Below, piece by piece: positions 1 through 9,988 of a stretch of DNA of 64,000 nt (position 1 is its first letter; the number at the start of each line of letters is the position of its first letter). The notes beneath the pieces were generated by a model. The model searched no databases, was not told the DNA's origin, and saw nothing but the letters and a program-made list of their open reading frames with translations. This DNA comes from Vibrio sp. HA2012 (lineage in GTDB: Bacteria; Pseudomonadota; Gammaproteobacteria; Enterobacterales; Vibrionaceae), in contig NZ_PFXK01000005.1 in NCBI RefSeq assembly GCF_002812955.1, positions 1 through 64,000 on the forward strand, read 5' to 3'. Position numbers and translations under genes: made by a program.

Positions 1-183
1 TTCCGACGTCTCGGAAAACCAAGTAGTTCTCTCAAAGTTACTTTCATTAACGGCGCGGAAAATAAATCCTTTAGGAGATTTTTAGGATTTTTTTCAAAAA
101 AAATATTTTTGCACTGAACAGCGCTATTTGGAGGAAAAAAACTAAAGTTGCTGAGTATCTGGTCGATAGCGGTTGTTTTTTAT

Positions 184-219
184 AAAAAAAAAGCCCCATT
201 CTTTGAGAGAACTGGGGCT
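184..219 (-). terminator. Rho-independent terminator of the flagellin gene
   Basis: Read on the minus strand, AGCCCCA and TGGGGCT form a stem (192-219) followed by an unbroken run of nine T residues. It lies about 215 bases after the flagellin stop codon and is the first good terminator there. I see no gene in 1-434: the bases left of the terminator are AT-rich without a recognisable start, and those between it and the flagellin stop hold nothing clear. Confidence 0.85.
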
Positions 220-434
220 GGTTGCAAGCCAGATGCCTATGTGGAGATCGAGAGAAATGTCACATAACCGGCTGTGCGGGGCGCATTAATAATATTTAAA
301 TCTTCAGCAATATGAGAGTGAGAGAGCCTCCAACTATCCTATTAATAATGCTGTTGCCAAATAGCTTCCTTTACCGGAGAGTTCACGTCTGAACCCCCTG
401 TTAATGTAAAGTCCGGCTATTTCTGCCATAACCA

Positions 435-1592
435 CTACTGAAGCAGTGACATGGCAGAGTTTGGCAACTGTTTTGCCTGAGCAAGTATGGAAGTACCTGC
501 CTGTTGCAAAATCTGGTTTTTAGTTAATTCTGTTGTCTCTTTGGCAAAGTCCGTATCTTTGATCCGGCTCTTCGACGATTCAACGTTTTCCTGAATATTC
601 GACAGGTTGTTGATACTATGCGTCAAGCGGTTCTGTTTGGCACCCAGGTCTGCCCGCTGACTGTCTACATACTTCAGTGCCGCATCCAGAATACCGACGG
701 CATTCTGCGCACCTTTTACTGATGTAACATCAACATCCTGTGCTGTGGTTCTCACCGCTTCAGCTCCGGCCAGACCAACTTCACTGGCAAGCCCTCCGGA
801 AATATCCAGACCCTGTGCTAAATCAGGTGTAGCAACAAAGACCTGAAGCATACCGTTTTCACCAACCGACGCTTTGAGCTTATCAGTCTGACCATTGATA
901 TAGGTTGCCAGCTCTTCAATGTCATCACCGGCTTTTGCCTGAATATCGATAACAAGATCTTCACCATCTTCGGCTGCACCGGCGAACGTAAACTTAAGGT
1001 CACTCGCTTCAGGTCGTACCTGCCAGTCTTTACTAATAGTTTCACCTTCCGGCAGAGAAGAGAAGAAAGAAGCACCACCCATGCGGAAATCATCAGCACG
1101 GATACTGGTCAGCCCCATAATCATCGCTTCACCAGAGTTAGAACCAATCTGGAATGCAGCTTCACCAAATGAACCATTCAGCAGACGACGACCACCAAAT
1201 GAAGTCGTTTCGGCAATACGGTTCAATTCATCCTGCAGAGCAGTGACCTCTTCATTAAGCGCCTGACGCTCTGAAAAAGAGTTTGATCCATTCGCTGACT
1301 GCAGTGACAGATCACGCATACGCTGAAGGATTGCGGTTGACTCGTTCATCGCACCTTCCGCAGTCTGCGCAATAGAGATGCCATCATTAGCATTTCGCAT
1401 CGCCACATCCAGACCCCGAGACTGAGCTTTCAATCGGTTCGAAATCTGCAAACCTGCTGCATCATCTTTTGCACTGTTGATCTTGTGACCAGATGATAAC
1501 CGCTCCATAGAGGTATTCAGATTATCAGTCGCTTTATTCAGATAGCGCTGAGACGTCATTGCCGCGACGTTAGTACTTACTGTAACAGCCAT
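435..1592 (-). CDS. Flagellin (polar flagellum filament)
   Basis: Filament subunit of the polar flagellum, 385 residues. The N-terminal D0/D1 helices ([12 protein letters not shown], then [18 protein letters not shown]) and the C-terminal D1/D0 helices, ending in the hydrophobic PNSAMSLLQ, are typical of Vibrio flagellins. The middle, about residues 175-290, is the variable exposed part. The start is set by AAAGGAG just upstream of the ATG at 1592. The reading frame stays open further upstream, but that extension is not flagellin-like. Vibrio genomes carry several flagellin genes. This one follows flgKL and has its own sigma-54-like promoter, which in V. cholerae is the property of flaA. The paralogue cannot be fixed from sequence alone, so no symbol is given. 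Confidence 0.95.
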   Translation of the reverse strand: MAVTVSTNVAAMTSQRYLNKATDNLNTSMERLSSGHKINSAKDDAAGLQISNRLKAQSRGLDVAMRNANDGISIAQTAEGAMNESTAILQRMRDLSLQSANGSNSFSERQALNEEVTALQDELNRIAETTSFGGRRLLNGSFGEAAFQIGSNSGEAMIMGLTSIRADDFRMGGASFFSSLPEGETISKDWQVRPEASDLKFTFAGAAEDGEDLVIDIQAKAGDDIEELATYINGQTDKLKASVGENGMLQVFVATPDLAQGLDISGGLASEVGLAGAEAVRTTAQDVDVTSVKGAQNAVGILDAALKYVDSQRADLGAKQNRLTHSINNLSNIQENVESSKSRIKDTDFAKETTELTKNQILQQAGTSILAQAKQLPNSAMSLLQ

Positions 1593-1733
1593 TTTTGCTC
1601 TCCTTTGAGTTCGCAAGCTTTCTGCGAAGCGGCCAGCTATAGTCTCATTTGGATAAGCACTGACCGAGTGTTTACTTGCTGAATCGGATGACAACACCCG
1701 ATCCAATATGTATTTTTACCTTACTTACATATA

Positions 1734-1749
1734 TACAAGTAGCGTGCCA
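1734..1749 (-). promoter_or_regulatory. Sigma-54 -24/-12 promoter for flagellin
   Basis: The minus strand reads TGGCACGCTACTTGTA. The -24 GG and the -12 position are correctly spaced, but -12 is GT instead of GC. It would give a leader of about 130 bases before the flagellin start. The other 1593-2014 sequence between flgL and flagellin holds only this and a terminator-like hairpin; the short open frames there have no ribosome site or family resemblance. Confidence 0.6.
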
Positions 1750-1862
1750 CTTTTTATTTTTTTCTTGATGAATTTAAAAATAAACAAAAACATCATCTTA
1801 TACAGTAAGTTAGATTCAACCTCAAAATCATTTACCATTGAATCTCCCCCCTTAAGACAACA

Positions 1863-1899
1863 GAAAAGCGGCAATATTTTAACCGGCAAGTTTTGCCGC
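1863..1899 (-). terminator. Probable terminator after flgL
   Basis: On the minus strand GCGGCAA (1899-1893) pairs with TTGCCGC (1874-1868) and is followed by TTTTCTG. A competing inner hairpin (CGGCAA-GTT-TTGCCG) sits within the loop. The position between flgL and the flagellin promoter fits a transcription end for flgKL. Confidence 0.55.
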
Positions 1900-2014
1900 A
1901 TTTTATATTCCGCCCGGCAATATCTCTTCTGGAAATTGCCTGCCTTGTCTTTCCTGTCTTTCATCACTTCCTGACCGCACATACGGCATCAGCACATAAG
2001 GCAGTGGTCAGTTA

Positions 2015-3235
2015 TCAGTTCAGATAATTAAACAAGGTCAATCCTTTCACTTTACCGAATGCTTTCTGTGAAGCTTCCAGTGCCAGTGAGTTTTCGTTGA
2101 ACTCGACAACCGCCTGAGCATAGTCGAGATCCTCAAAACTACTTCTTGATTTTGCCAACGTCAGTTTAAAGTCTTCATGCTGGTCTTCCTGGATATCCAG
2201 TGTCTTTAACCGTGAACCGATATCGGTATGAACCTTAGTCAAATGTACAAAGCCGGCATTCAGCTCTTCGGTCACCCGGTGTAGATCAGCCGTAGATGAT
2301 GCATCCGATACAGAGGCATCCTGCAAATCAATGGCTCTTTTCAGTGAATCAAAAATACTGATTTTTTCCTTCGCTTTCAGAGTAATACTGTCTCCGGCAG
2401 TGATTTGCCCTTTTAACTTAATATTCAGATCTTCGTACTGAATACCTTCTTTTAGATCCAGTTTATCCGCCGCGACAACACTACCATCTTCTTCCAGCTG
2501 ATAGCCGTAGCCACCATCCCCCCAATCTACAAACGTTATTGTGTACTCGGGCTTATCTTCTGCAGCGATGTTATCGGAAACCAGTGAATAACTATTGGTT
2601 GCCCTTTCCAACAGAAGTTCCGAGCCACTTTGCAGTTTGTACTCCGGTACATAATCACCAAACGGATTTTCAACTTCCATATACACGGCACTGCCGGGAC
2701 TGTTCAGCGGCATTTCAATCTGATTGGATATTTTCATTTCACGGTAATACTGGTCTCCAGCGTAAGTCACTTCATTCTGACTATTACGGAAAAAAGGCTG
2801 GTCCTTAGATTTAGTACCGGAAAAGATGTAGTTTCCCAGTTCATCCTGGCTATTGCCCGTACTCATCAGGTTAGTAAAAATTTCCTGCAGTTCACGACAC
2901 TTCGCTATCCGATCTTCTTCAGAATGCGCACCATTAATCATTTCCATTACGGTACGTTTAGCGGTATCAACCTGCTCTTCGGAATTACCTATCAGTACTT
3001 CATTATGTTCCAGGCGGTTACGTACCAAAACAATGGCATCCATATATTGACGCAGCATCTCTTCCTGCTGACCAATGTTCTGCAGATAATGTGTTGCCAG
3101 CGGATCATCACTAGAATTCAGCAGCTTTTTACCTGAAGCCAATTGTTCCTGATTGTGCTGGATTTTTACTTCCTGATTTCTCAGGTCATTCTGTACAGCC
3201 TGAAAACTGTGGAAGCTTGAAATTCGACCAACCAT
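2015..3235 (-). CDS. flgL: Flagellar hook-filament junction protein FlgL (HAP3)
   Basis: Second junction protein between hook and filament, secreted through the flagellar export apparatus. The 406 residues begin MVGRISSFHSF and continue with the flagellin-like coiled N-terminus (QLASGKKLLNSSDDPLATHY). The C-terminus (residues about 340-406) forms the partner helix, ending AFGKVKGLTLFNYLN. The length fits Vibrio FlgL. It lies 11 bases after flgK and is presumably co-transcribed with it from the sigma-54 promoter upstream of flgK. Nothing looks broken. Family assignment rests on end-domain similarity plus position directly after flgK. Confidence 0.95.
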   Translation of the reverse strand: MVGRISSFHSFQAVQNDLRNQEVKIQHNQEQLASGKKLLNSSDDPLATHYLQNIGQQEEMLRQYMDAIVLVRNRLEHNEVLIGNSEEQVDTAKRTVMEMINGAHSEEDRIAKCRELQEIFTNLMSTGNSQDELGNYIFSGTKSKDQPFFRNSQNEVTYAGDQYYREMKISNQIEMPLNSPGSAVYMEVENPFGDYVPEYKLQSGSELLLERATNSYSLVSDNIAAEDKPEYTITFVDWGDGGYGYQLEEDGSVVAADKLDLKEGIQYEDLNIKLKGQITAGDSITLKAKEKISIFDSLKRAIDLQDASVSDASSTADLHRVTEELNAGFVHLTKVHTDIGSRLKTLDIQEDQHEDFKLTLAKSRSSFEDLDYAQAVVEFNENSLALEASQKAFGKVKGLTLFNYLN

Positions 3236-3246
3236 CTACCCGCCTC

Positions 3247-5172
3247 CTATCTCAGTTGCAAAATTGTGTTGAAGGTATCATTAGCGGTCTGCATTATCCG
3301 CGATGAAGCCATGTAAGCCTGCTGAAAACGCATCATATTGGCGGCTTCTTCATCCAGGTTAACCCCGGAAACGGAAGCAATACGTTCTTCAGCAGCTTCT
3401 TTTTCCAGACGAGAAACCTCTGTCAGCCTTTCTGACGTTGACTTTTTCAGTCCCATTTCAGTATTGAGGTTGTGGTACACATCAATCACTGTTGAGCTGC
3501 CACCATCCAGTTTTTTATCCGTACTGAGATTCTGCATCTTCAGCAGATTGCCGTTGTCACCTTCAGAGCGGACTAAATTTGCCGCAAAGCGGTCATCGGC
3601 AAGAGCACCGGCAGTTAATACAAACGTAGTTGCCTCTGTTGCTGGTTCCCCGTTGTCTTTCAACATACCGGCAGGAGGATAGACGGTCACCGCACTTTCC
3701 GGCGGATAAGCCTGCGGTTTCAACAGCACGTTACCCTGCATATCCAGTACGGCAAACTGATCACCTTTAGGAGAAACCAGAACCTGAAATTCTTTCAGAT
3801 CCCCGGCTTCTGTTACTCTGAAACTAGCTTCCCCTCTCTCAAAGGTCTTTGAGCTTTCATAACTCTGTGCCGCAATCTTTTCCGGGTCATTAATCAGTAA
3901 TCTGAGTTGTTCTGCACCATAGCGAACCGGACGAATCATCAGTTTTTCTCCGTCCTCTGGTGGCTCTCTGACTTCAATCGCCAGCCCGTCAAACACCAGT
4001 TTTCCGTCATAGGAGCGCGGTTTCAGTTGTACAACTTCACCTTCTGGTTTCGTCAGCGTATAACCGCCATCAGCATAGCGCAGTGAGTAATCACCAACCT
4101 GAATTTGGCTGATATCTTCGATTGCAACACGCATCTCCGCTTGTGAATCTTTATCCTGAATTACCCGGGATTTCTGAATCTCATCCGAATTCATATCCGT
4201 AAACATCAGAGCACCAACTTCACCACGCATATCCAGACCATGAGCCTGTAGATTATTGACCTCATACGCCATTGCAGTTGACACCCTACCCAGTTCATCC
4301 TGAACCAGAGGAACCAGTTCATCCCGCATTCTGAACAGGGAAGACAGACGGCCGTCAATACCATCATTGGTAATCACTTTCACTCCTTCCCCTTCAATCA
4401 GAGCCAACCGACGCTGATTGGCATCCGGAGAACCATGCACCATGGTTAGCGTACTAGCCTCTGAGCCGGAGACCAGCGTGTGACCATTACCGATGTGCAC
4501 ATTGAAACCTTCATTATTCTCCCGCTTAGTTACCGTCACTTTGGTGTATTCAGACAGCTCTTTGATCAATCTTTCGTGGGTATCCATCAAATCATTGTGT
4601 GGCCCCGGTGTACGCATCATCAGACGATGTACATCACGAATTTCAACAGCCAGCTGATTCATTCGCTGCACTGCAACATCCAGTTTCTTATTGGTATCGG
4701 CTGATTGCTGCCGCACAACTTCATAAAAGTTGTTCATACTTTTGGAAATCAGTTCTGCTTTTTCCAGTACGACCTTACGGGCTCCAAGGTCATTCGGATT
4801 CTGGGTCAGGGTTTTGACGGCATCGAACCATTCATTCAAATTTTCCGGAATTTTAGTTGATGCCTGAGATGAGAGCAGACCGGTCAACGATTCCAGATTG
4901 AGATCTGTATCGCTGTTCTTATTGAATTCCGTGGTAGAGGTATTCAGTTCATTGACGGCAAACTGATCCCACGAGCGGCGAACATTTTCCACATGCACGC
5001 CCATGCCGTAGTTTTGACCGCCAAGTTGCCTCGGCATGTTGGTAGCCTGAATAACCGACTGGCGGTTATAACCATCGGTATTGGCATTTGAAATGTTATG
5101 ACCTGTGGTGTTGAGTTGTCTCTGAGCGGTTAATACGCTCTGAGTACCAACATTCAACAAATCCGATGCCAT
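3247..5172 (-). CDS. flgK: Flagellar hook-associated protein FlgK (HAP1)
   Basis: First hook-filament junction protein, 641 residues. The N-terminus has the rod/hook/HAP signature (MASDLLNVGTQSVLTAQRQL followed by NTTGHNISNANTDGYNRQ). The C-terminus carries the matching helical region (SGVNLDEEAANMMRFQQAYMA) typical of FlgK and FlgE-type axial proteins. The long middle domain is exposed and variable. It starts a flgKL transcription unit of its own: a well-matched sigma-54 promoter lies 60-75 bases upstream, in the gap after flgJ. Confidence 0.96.
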   Translation of the reverse strand: MASDLLNVGTQSVLTAQRQLNTTGHNISNANTDGYNRQSVIQATNMPRQLGGQNYGMGVHVENVRRSWDQFAVNELNTSTTEFNKNSDTDLNLESLTGLLSSQASTKIPENLNEWFDAVKTLTQNPNDLGARKVVLEKAELISKSMNNFYEVVRQQSADTNKKLDVAVQRMNQLAVEIRDVHRLMMRTPGPHNDLMDTHERLIKELSEYTKVTVTKRENNEGFNVHIGNGHTLVSGSEASTLTMVHGSPDANQRRLALIEGEGVKVITNDGIDGRLSSLFRMRDELVPLVQDELGRVSTAMAYEVNNLQAHGLDMRGEVGALMFTDMNSDEIQKSRVIQDKDSQAEMRVAIEDISQIQVGDYSLRYADGGYTLTKPEGEVVQLKPRSYDGKLVFDGLAIEVREPPEDGEKLMIRPVRYGAEQLRLLINDPEKIAAQSYESSKTFERGEASFRVTEAGDLKEFQVLVSPKGDQFAVLDMQGNVLLKPQAYPPESAVTVYPPAGMLKDNGEPATEATTFVLTAGALADDRFAANLVRSEGDNGNLLKMQNLSTDKKLDGGSSTVIDVYHNLNTEMGLKKSTSERLTEVSRLEKEAAEERIASVSGVNLDEEAANMMRFQQAYMASSRIMQTANDTFNTILQLR

Positions 5173-5230
5173 AAAGCCCCCAACACAGTGAAAAGAAATA
5201 GGTTAAGATAATTCATCTATGTGGGGATTT

Positions 5231-5246
5231 TGCAATATGTATGCCA
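5231..5246 (-). promoter_or_regulatory. Sigma-54 promoter for flgKL
   Basis: The minus strand reads TGGCATACATATTGCA, with GG and GC at the exact -24/-12 spacing and TTGCA at -12. Predicted transcription begins around 5219, about 47 bases before the flgK start. In Vibrio such promoters need RpoN with FlrA or FlrC. Confidence 0.8.
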
Positions 5247-5251
5247 GACTG

Positions 5252-6187
5252 CTACATACGATCGATTCTGGCCTTCACATCCAGTATTTTGTCAGCATAA
5301 TCAGGGTCAGTAGCATACCCTGCCTGATGAATACCACGAATAAAGGATTCAGAGTTACCATTATGTGCCAGTGCCATCTGGTACCTCGGATTCTGGTTGA
5401 GGAAACGAACAAAGTCGTTAAAACTTGCCTGATAATCAGGGTAAGAACGGAAAGCAGCACGCTCCTGCACAGGAATATTATCATGAAATTCCAGAGTCTG
5501 CGTAGCAACTTTATCACCTTTCCAGCTGCGATCTGCCTTAATATTAAACAGGTTATTACTGCTGCCTTGAGAGTTTTTAACGACTTTCTGTCCCCAGCCG
5601 GTTTCCAGAGCGGCCTGAGCCAGCAGCAACGACGGATCAACACCCAGAGCATCTGCCGCTTGCTCTGCATATGGTCTCATAGAGTGAACAAACTGTTCCG
5701 GTGATTCGAAAACAGGAGATGGTTCCTTCTCAGAAGCCATTCGCCGGGTTCGCATCACCTGTAGAGTCTCTTCTGCCGCTTTCACAGCATGACTCTGGTC
5801 TACCGGCATACGCTGAATACCGTTCAGAGCCGCTTCACGTATTGCAATTTCTGACTCATCACTCTCCATACCAGCACCAAGCTGAGCCACAATCATATCA
5901 GCCAAGCCCAAAGAACCGGATGCACTCAGCTCGCTGGCCATTTGCTCATCCAACATTTGACGATAAAAATCCTGATTCTGACTTTTCATCAGATCGGATT
6001 CAAATGTGGCATTGGCGTCACGCATGGATTTAAACAACATACTGGTAAAGATAGATTCAAATTGTTTGGCCGCGGCTTTCAGTGCCGCTTTTTCATCACG
6101 ACTGTCACCGTTTATGGCGTTCTGACGCAGTTTATCCAGGCTGGCAATATCATGGATAAAGCCGATGTCATTTGGATTGTTCACCAT
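5252..6187 (-). CDS. flgJ: Flagellar rod assembly protein / peptidoglycan hydrolase FlgJ
   Basis: Bifunctional periplasmic protein of 311 residues. The N-terminal part (about 1-110) is the rod-capping domain, with the conserved KQFESIFTSMLFKSMRDA. The C-terminal part (about 160-311) is a glucosaminidase-type muramidase that opens the wall for the rod. Its catalytic Glu is most likely in AQAALETGWG. The two-domain form is usual for gamma-proteobacteria. It is the last gene of flgFGHIJ, 11 bases after flgI. Confidence 0.95.
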   Translation of the reverse strand: MVNNPNDIGFIHDIASLDKLRQNAINGDSRDEKAALKAAAKQFESIFTSMLFKSMRDANATFESDLMKSQNQDFYRQMLDEQMASELSASGSLGLADMIVAQLGAGMESDESEIAIREAALNGIQRMPVDQSHAVKAAEETLQVMRTRRMASEKEPSPVFESPEQFVHSMRPYAEQAADALGVDPSLLLAQAALETGWGQKVVKNSQGSSNNLFNIKADRSWKGDKVATQTLEFHDNIPVQERAAFRSYPDYQASFNDFVRFLNQNPRYQMALAHNGNSESFIRGIHQAGYATDPDYADKILDVKARIDRM

Positions 6188-6198
6188 TGCCTTATTCC

Positions 6199-7290
6199 TT
6201 AAATAATAATCAGCTGGCCTTCAATCGCTCCGGCCTGTTTCAGCGCCTGCAGAATCGCCATCAGATCAGAAGGTGCAGCTCCCACTTCATTAACCGCACG
6301 AACCAGATCATCCAGAGTCAATCCGGGTTCAAACTTAAACATCTTGCCGGATGCTTCACTGACTTCGATATCAGAATCAGGTACAACCGTTGTCTGTCCA
6401 TCCGACAGAGGATTAGGCTGACTTACATTCAGTTTTTCTTTGATTGCCACCGTCATCCCCCCATGAGTTACGGCGGCAGGTTTCAGCCGGACATGCTGAC
6501 CGACCACAATCGTACCGGTACGGGAGTTAACAATAATTTTTGCTGCCCCTTCTGCCGGATTAAATTCCAGATTCTCGATAGCGGAAAGGAAAGCCACTCG
6601 CTGACTCAAATCCCGGGGAGCACGGACTTTTACTGATGTCGCATCAACTGGGGAAGCCATCTGCGGGCCAAGAAAATTATTCACAGCATCAGCCATACGC
6701 TGAGCCGTTGTAAAATCAGATTCCAGTAGATTGAAGGTAATATAATCGCCACGGCCAAACGGATTCGGGATCTCTCGCTCGACCATTCCGCCACCGGAAA
6801 TCATACCGACAACTGGGTTATTTCCCACAATTTTTGAACCGTCAGCACCTTCTGCACTGAAACCACTAACCACTAAATTTCCTTGTGCAACAGCGTAGAC
6901 TTCACCATCCAGACCTTTCAGGAAGGTCTGCAACAAGGTGCCTCCACGCAAACTTTTTGCAGAACCAATGGAAGAAACGGTAACATCAATCTGTTGCCCC
7001 TGTTTGGTAAATGCCGGCATATCTGCCGTAACGATAACGGCAGCAATATTTTTAGCATTAGGTTTGGTTCCCTGAGGCAGCTGGATGCCGAAATTCTGCA
7101 ACATGGCACTGAAGCTTTGATTAGTGAAAGGCGTAGACTCGCCAGTACCCGGCAATCCGGTAACCAGACCATAACCCACCAACTGGTTACTTCTGACTCC
7201 GGCAACTTTTGCTACATCTTTAATTCTCGCTGCATAGGCTGAGGTTGCCATCATCATTAAGCTAAGAATAACCACAGTTAACTTTTTCAT
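6199..7290 (-). CDS. flgI: Flagellar P-ring protein FlgI
   Basis: P-ring subunit that polymerises around the rod in the peptidoglycan layer. The mature form is exported through Sec: the signal peptide [20 protein letters not shown] precedes [20 protein letters not shown], the family's highly conserved start. The open frame extends to a TTG at 7338, but the ATG at 7290 begins the signal peptide and gives the usual 363 residues, so I chose it. It follows flgH by 48 bases. In Vibrio the P-ring also supports the T-ring (MotX/MotY) and the H-ring (FlgT, FlgO, FlgP). Confidence 0.95.
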   Translation of the reverse strand: MKKLTVVILSLMMMATSAYAARIKDVAKVAGVRSNQLVGYGLVTGLPGTGESTPFTNQSFSAMLQNFGIQLPQGTKPNAKNIAAVIVTADMPAFTKQGQQIDVTVSSIGSAKSLRGGTLLQTFLKGLDGEVYAVAQGNLVVSGFSAEGADGSKIVGNNPVVGMISGGGMVEREIPNPFGRGDYITFNLLESDFTTAQRMADAVNNFLGPQMASPVDATSVKVRAPRDLSQRVAFLSAIENLEFNPAEGAAKIIVNSRTGTIVVGQHVRLKPAAVTHGGMTVAIKEKLNVSQPNPLSDGQTTVVPDSDIEVSEASGKMFKFEPGLTLDDLVRAVNEVGAAPSDLMAILQALKQAGAIEGQLIII

Positions 7291-7338
7291 TCCCGAAAAC
7301 CTTCTGCCTGTTGCCAAAAATTCGACTTTTTCTTTCAA

Positions 7339-8115
7339 CTAAAGCGAGACATTAAAAAATCGTGCCAAAAATCCAGGTTCCTGCATGTCCTGCTGATCGC
7401 CGGTGCCGGAATACTGAATACGGGCATTGGAAATGCGGGTTGAATCTATAGTATTATCGTAAGCAATGTCACCCGGACGGATTGTGCCGCTCAGGCGAAT
7501 ATATTCTTCCCCTGTGTTCAGCGTCAGCCATTTTTCCCCCCGGATAACAAGATTGCCATTAGCCAGTACATCAATAACCTCAACCGAAATCGAGCCACTA
7601 ATGCTGTTGCTCTGGTTGGCCGAAGCATTTCCGGTGAAGTTATTATTATTAGACAGTTCATAAGAGAAGTTGTAATCGCCAACTTTTAACTCGTTCCCCC
7701 CGACAGACAGCGGATCCATTGAAGCATCATTCGTTTTTGATAACCCAGCATCTGCACTTTTAGCTGCTTTAGTCTGTTCCTGCAAAAGCACCGTCACAAT
7801 ATCGCCGACACCATGGGGCTTTGAATCATCATACAAACTGCTGGCATGGGCAGTATTGAACAGAGAGCCGGTCGCAGCGGCATAATGGGAAGATTTTTCC
7901 GTTGGATGTACCGGTGACCAGGCCGGGTCTCCGGCAACCGGATCCGTTCTGTCACGTAGTGTATCAACAAGCCCGGTAGAAGTATCATCCGACTTGTCCC
8001 CTTCGATCGCATCCACAACCGTAGTTGGTTGAGCCGTTTCTGTCGTTTCTTCTGTTGATAATGCAGAACAACCGGAAAGGATCAGTATCAATAAGCATCC
8101 AAACAATCGTTTCAT
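7339..8115 (-). CDS. flgH: Flagellar L-ring lipoprotein FlgH
   Basis: Outer-membrane L-ring subunit, a lipoprotein of 258 residues. The N-terminus [18 protein letters not shown] contains lipobox LSGC, so cleavage and lipidation are expected at Cys16. The C-terminal half has the conserved L-ring core ([21 protein letters not shown], then [10 protein letters not shown]). The acidic linker after the lipobox, about residues 20-60, varies between species. It lies between flgG and flgI in the usual order. Confidence 0.95.
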   Translation of the reverse strand: MKRLFGCLLILILSGCSALSTEETTETAQPTTVVDAIEGDKSDDTSTGLVDTLRDRTDPVAGDPAWSPVHPTEKSSHYAAATGSLFNTAHASSLYDDSKPHGVGDIVTVLLQEQTKAAKSADAGLSKTNDASMDPLSVGGNELKVGDYNFSYELSNNNNFTGNASANQSNSISGSISVEVIDVLANGNLVIRGEKWLTLNTGEEYIRLSGTIRPGDIAYDNTIDSTRISNARIQYSGTGDQQDMQEPGFLARFFNVSL

Positions 8116-8158
8116 AACAGCCTACTCGCTTTAATCAGGATATCCGCTACACATCAGC

Positions 8159-8947
8159 TTATAGCTGCTGGTTTACAAAGCTCTGCATTTTATCCACTGC
8201 AGAAATTACTTTAGAATTCATCTCATAAACACGCTGCGCTTCAATCATATTGACCAGTTCCTCTGTGACATTAACATTAGAGGTTTCCAACATGGACTGA
8301 CGAATGTCGCCCAGACCTTCCAGACCCGGAACCCCTTCCTGTGGTTCACCACTTGCCCCAGTCGGCAGGTAAAGATTCTGCCCGACCGGTTCCAGACCAC
8401 CCGGATTGATAAAATCAACCGTTGTTATCTGTCCGACGACCTGGTTATCCTGCTGACCACGCACTCTAACCGACACTTCACCATCATTGCCAACAGTAAT
8501 AGAAATTGCATCAGCAGGAATGGTGATTTCCGGCTGCAGTGCATAACCGGCACCGGAGGTAACAATCATGCCTTCGTCGTTAAGAGTAAACTGTCCATTA
8601 CGGGAATAACCAATATTGCCATCCGGCATCAGGATCTGGAAAAAACCATCTCCTTCAATCATCATATCCAGACTGTTATTGGTTGTTTGCGCATTACCAT
8701 GCGTATGAATCTTCTGTGTTGCAACAACCTTAGACCCCGCCCCCAGCATCAGACCACTCGGCAATTCGGTATTTTGTGATGACTGGCCTCCGGGCTGATT
8801 GATGTTTTGGTAGAAAAGATCCTCAAACACTGCCCGACTTTTTTTGTAACCTACCGTTGAGGCGTTAGCCAGGTTGTTTGAAATAGTTGCAATGTTGGTC
8901 TGCTGAGCGTCAAGACCGGTTTTACTTACCCATAATGCAGGATGCAT
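8159..8947 (-). CDS. flgG: Flagellar distal rod protein FlgG
   Basis: Distal rod subunit, 262 residues, the usual length. It begins MHPALWVSKTGLDAQQTNIA, with the axial motif SNNLANASTVGYKKSRAVFEDL. It ends with the FlgG/E/F C-terminal helix (ETSNVNVTEELVNMIEAQRVYEMNSK). It is secreted by the flagellar type III apparatus without a cleaved signal peptide. It lies 21 bases after flgF in the flgFGHIJ operon. Confidence 0.96.
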   Translation of the reverse strand: MHPALWVSKTGLDAQQTNIATISNNLANASTVGYKKSRAVFEDLFYQNINQPGGQSSQNTELPSGLMLGAGSKVVATQKIHTHGNAQTTNNSLDMMIEGDGFFQILMPDGNIGYSRNGQFTLNDEGMIVTSGAGYALQPEITIPADAISITVGNDGEVSVRVRGQQDNQVVGQITTVDFINPGGLEPVGQNLYLPTGASGEPQEGVPGLEGLGDIRQSMLETSNVNVTEELVNMIEAQRVYEMNSKVISAVDKMQSFVNQQL

Positions 8948-8968
8948 AGCTTACCCCTTTTCTATCCG

Positions 8969-9718
8969 TTAGCTCATACGCAGCAGAGAATCGGATGCTT
9001 TATCCATATCTTCTGCGCTGCTCATCAGTTTGACTTGCATTTCAAACTGGCGCTGTAAATCGATTAAATTTGTCATTTCACTGACGGCATTGACGTTACT
9101 GCCCTCGACGGCTCCGGTCAGCAACTTGACTCCGGCATCAGCAATATACTCTCCGGCAGGATCTTTAGACTGAAACAGACCGTTCGCCCCTTTGAATAAG
9201 GTACGGTTATCAGAGCGAACCAGCTTGATTCGGTCAACCTGTTCCATCGCATTCGCAGGTGCGCCCTGAGGCAAAACAGAAATGGTACCGTCACGACCGA
9301 TTTCAACTTTTGCCAGAGGAATTGGCAAAGTTATCGGGGCTCCGTTATCCCCCAGCACTAAATGTCCATTACCATTAGAAAGCAGACCGGTTTCATCAAT
9401 ATGCAGATTACCGTTACGGGTTAAGCCTTCTTTACCGGTTTTATCCAGAACCGAGATCCAGCCGTCACCTTCAATGGTTACATCAAGATCCCGCCCTGTA
9501 GTAATAACACTACCCTGAGCAAAATTATTTCCCGGACGCTCTGTCATGCTGAACACACGCGATGGCAAACCGTCACCGTAAGCCTGCATCGAACGGGCCT
9601 GAGCCAGATCGGCACGAAACCCGGTCGTACTGACGTTGGCAAGGTTGTTCGCCCTGAGCTGCATTTCCTGCATATTTTGTTTAGCGCCGCTCATGGCAAG
9701 AAACAGTGCACGATCCAT
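8969..9718 (-). CDS. flgF: Flagellar proximal rod protein FlgF
   Basis: Proximal rod protein of 249 residues. The N-terminus MDRALFLAMSGAKQNMQEMQ and the motif RANNLANVSTTGFRADLAQA identify the FlgF branch of rod proteins. The C-terminus (EGSNVNAVSEMTNLIDLQRQ) is the shared rod/hook helix. It is the first gene of flgFGHIJ: a near-consensus sigma-54 promoter lies 36-51 bases upstream, and two hairpins separate it from flgE. Confidence 0.95.
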   Translation of the reverse strand: MDRALFLAMSGAKQNMQEMQLRANNLANVSTTGFRADLAQARSMQAYGDGLPSRVFSMTERPGNNFAQGSVITTGRDLDVTIEGDGWISVLDKTGKEGLTRNGNLHIDETGLLSNGNGHLVLGDNGAPITLPIPLAKVEIGRDGTISVLPQGAPANAMEQVDRIKLVRSDNRTLFKGANGLFQSKDPAGEYIADAGVKLLTGAVEGSNVNAVSEMTNLIDLQRQFEMQVKLMSSAEDMDKASDSLLRMS

Positions 9719-9753
9719 AATATTGCTCCAAAAGTCATTTCTGATTAAGACAA

Positions 9754-9769
9754 AGCAATAGATGTGCCA
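9754..9769 (-). promoter_or_regulatory. Sigma-54 promoter for flgFGHIJ
   Basis: The minus strand reads TGGCACATCTATTGCT, a near-perfect -24/-12 element with correct spacing. Transcription would start around 9742, about 24 bases before flgF. It divides the rod and ring genes into flgBCDE and flgFGHIJ units, although readthrough from flgE remains possible. Confidence 0.85.
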
Positions 9770-9852
9770 AGAAAATTAATACTTATTTAACAAGTAGATA
9801 GAATGAAATTTGGTGAGTTTTTTTGAAAGAGGCAAAAAATAGATACCTTTCT

Positions 9853-9905
9853 TTGCCGCCGGATGCGGCAACCATACCAGACGGCAAGCGTCCCTGCGTC
9901 TGGTA
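9853..9905 (-). terminator. Two stem-loops between flgE and flgF
   Basis: Hairpin A has a perfect nine-base stem (TACCAGACG, 9875-9883, with CGTCTGGTA, 9897-9905). Hairpin B has a perfect seven-base stem (TTGCCGC, 9853-9859, with GCGGCAA, 9865-9871). On the minus strand A comes first, then B, then a T-rich stretch (TATTTTTTGCC) about 20 bases later. The T-run is too far away for a textbook terminator, so partial attenuation or RNA processing between flgE and flgF is as likely. Confidence 0.5.
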
Positions 9906-9988
9906 CCCAGATGATGAACAGTAATGATACCAGCAGGACATCGACTTCACCCTGCCGGCACAATTTATTCGTTAGATTTGATAGCAGA

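Noticed and set aside
1708..1982. Two short frames in the flagellin upstream region
   Set aside because: They overlap each other on opposite strands and cover the promoter and terminator structures.
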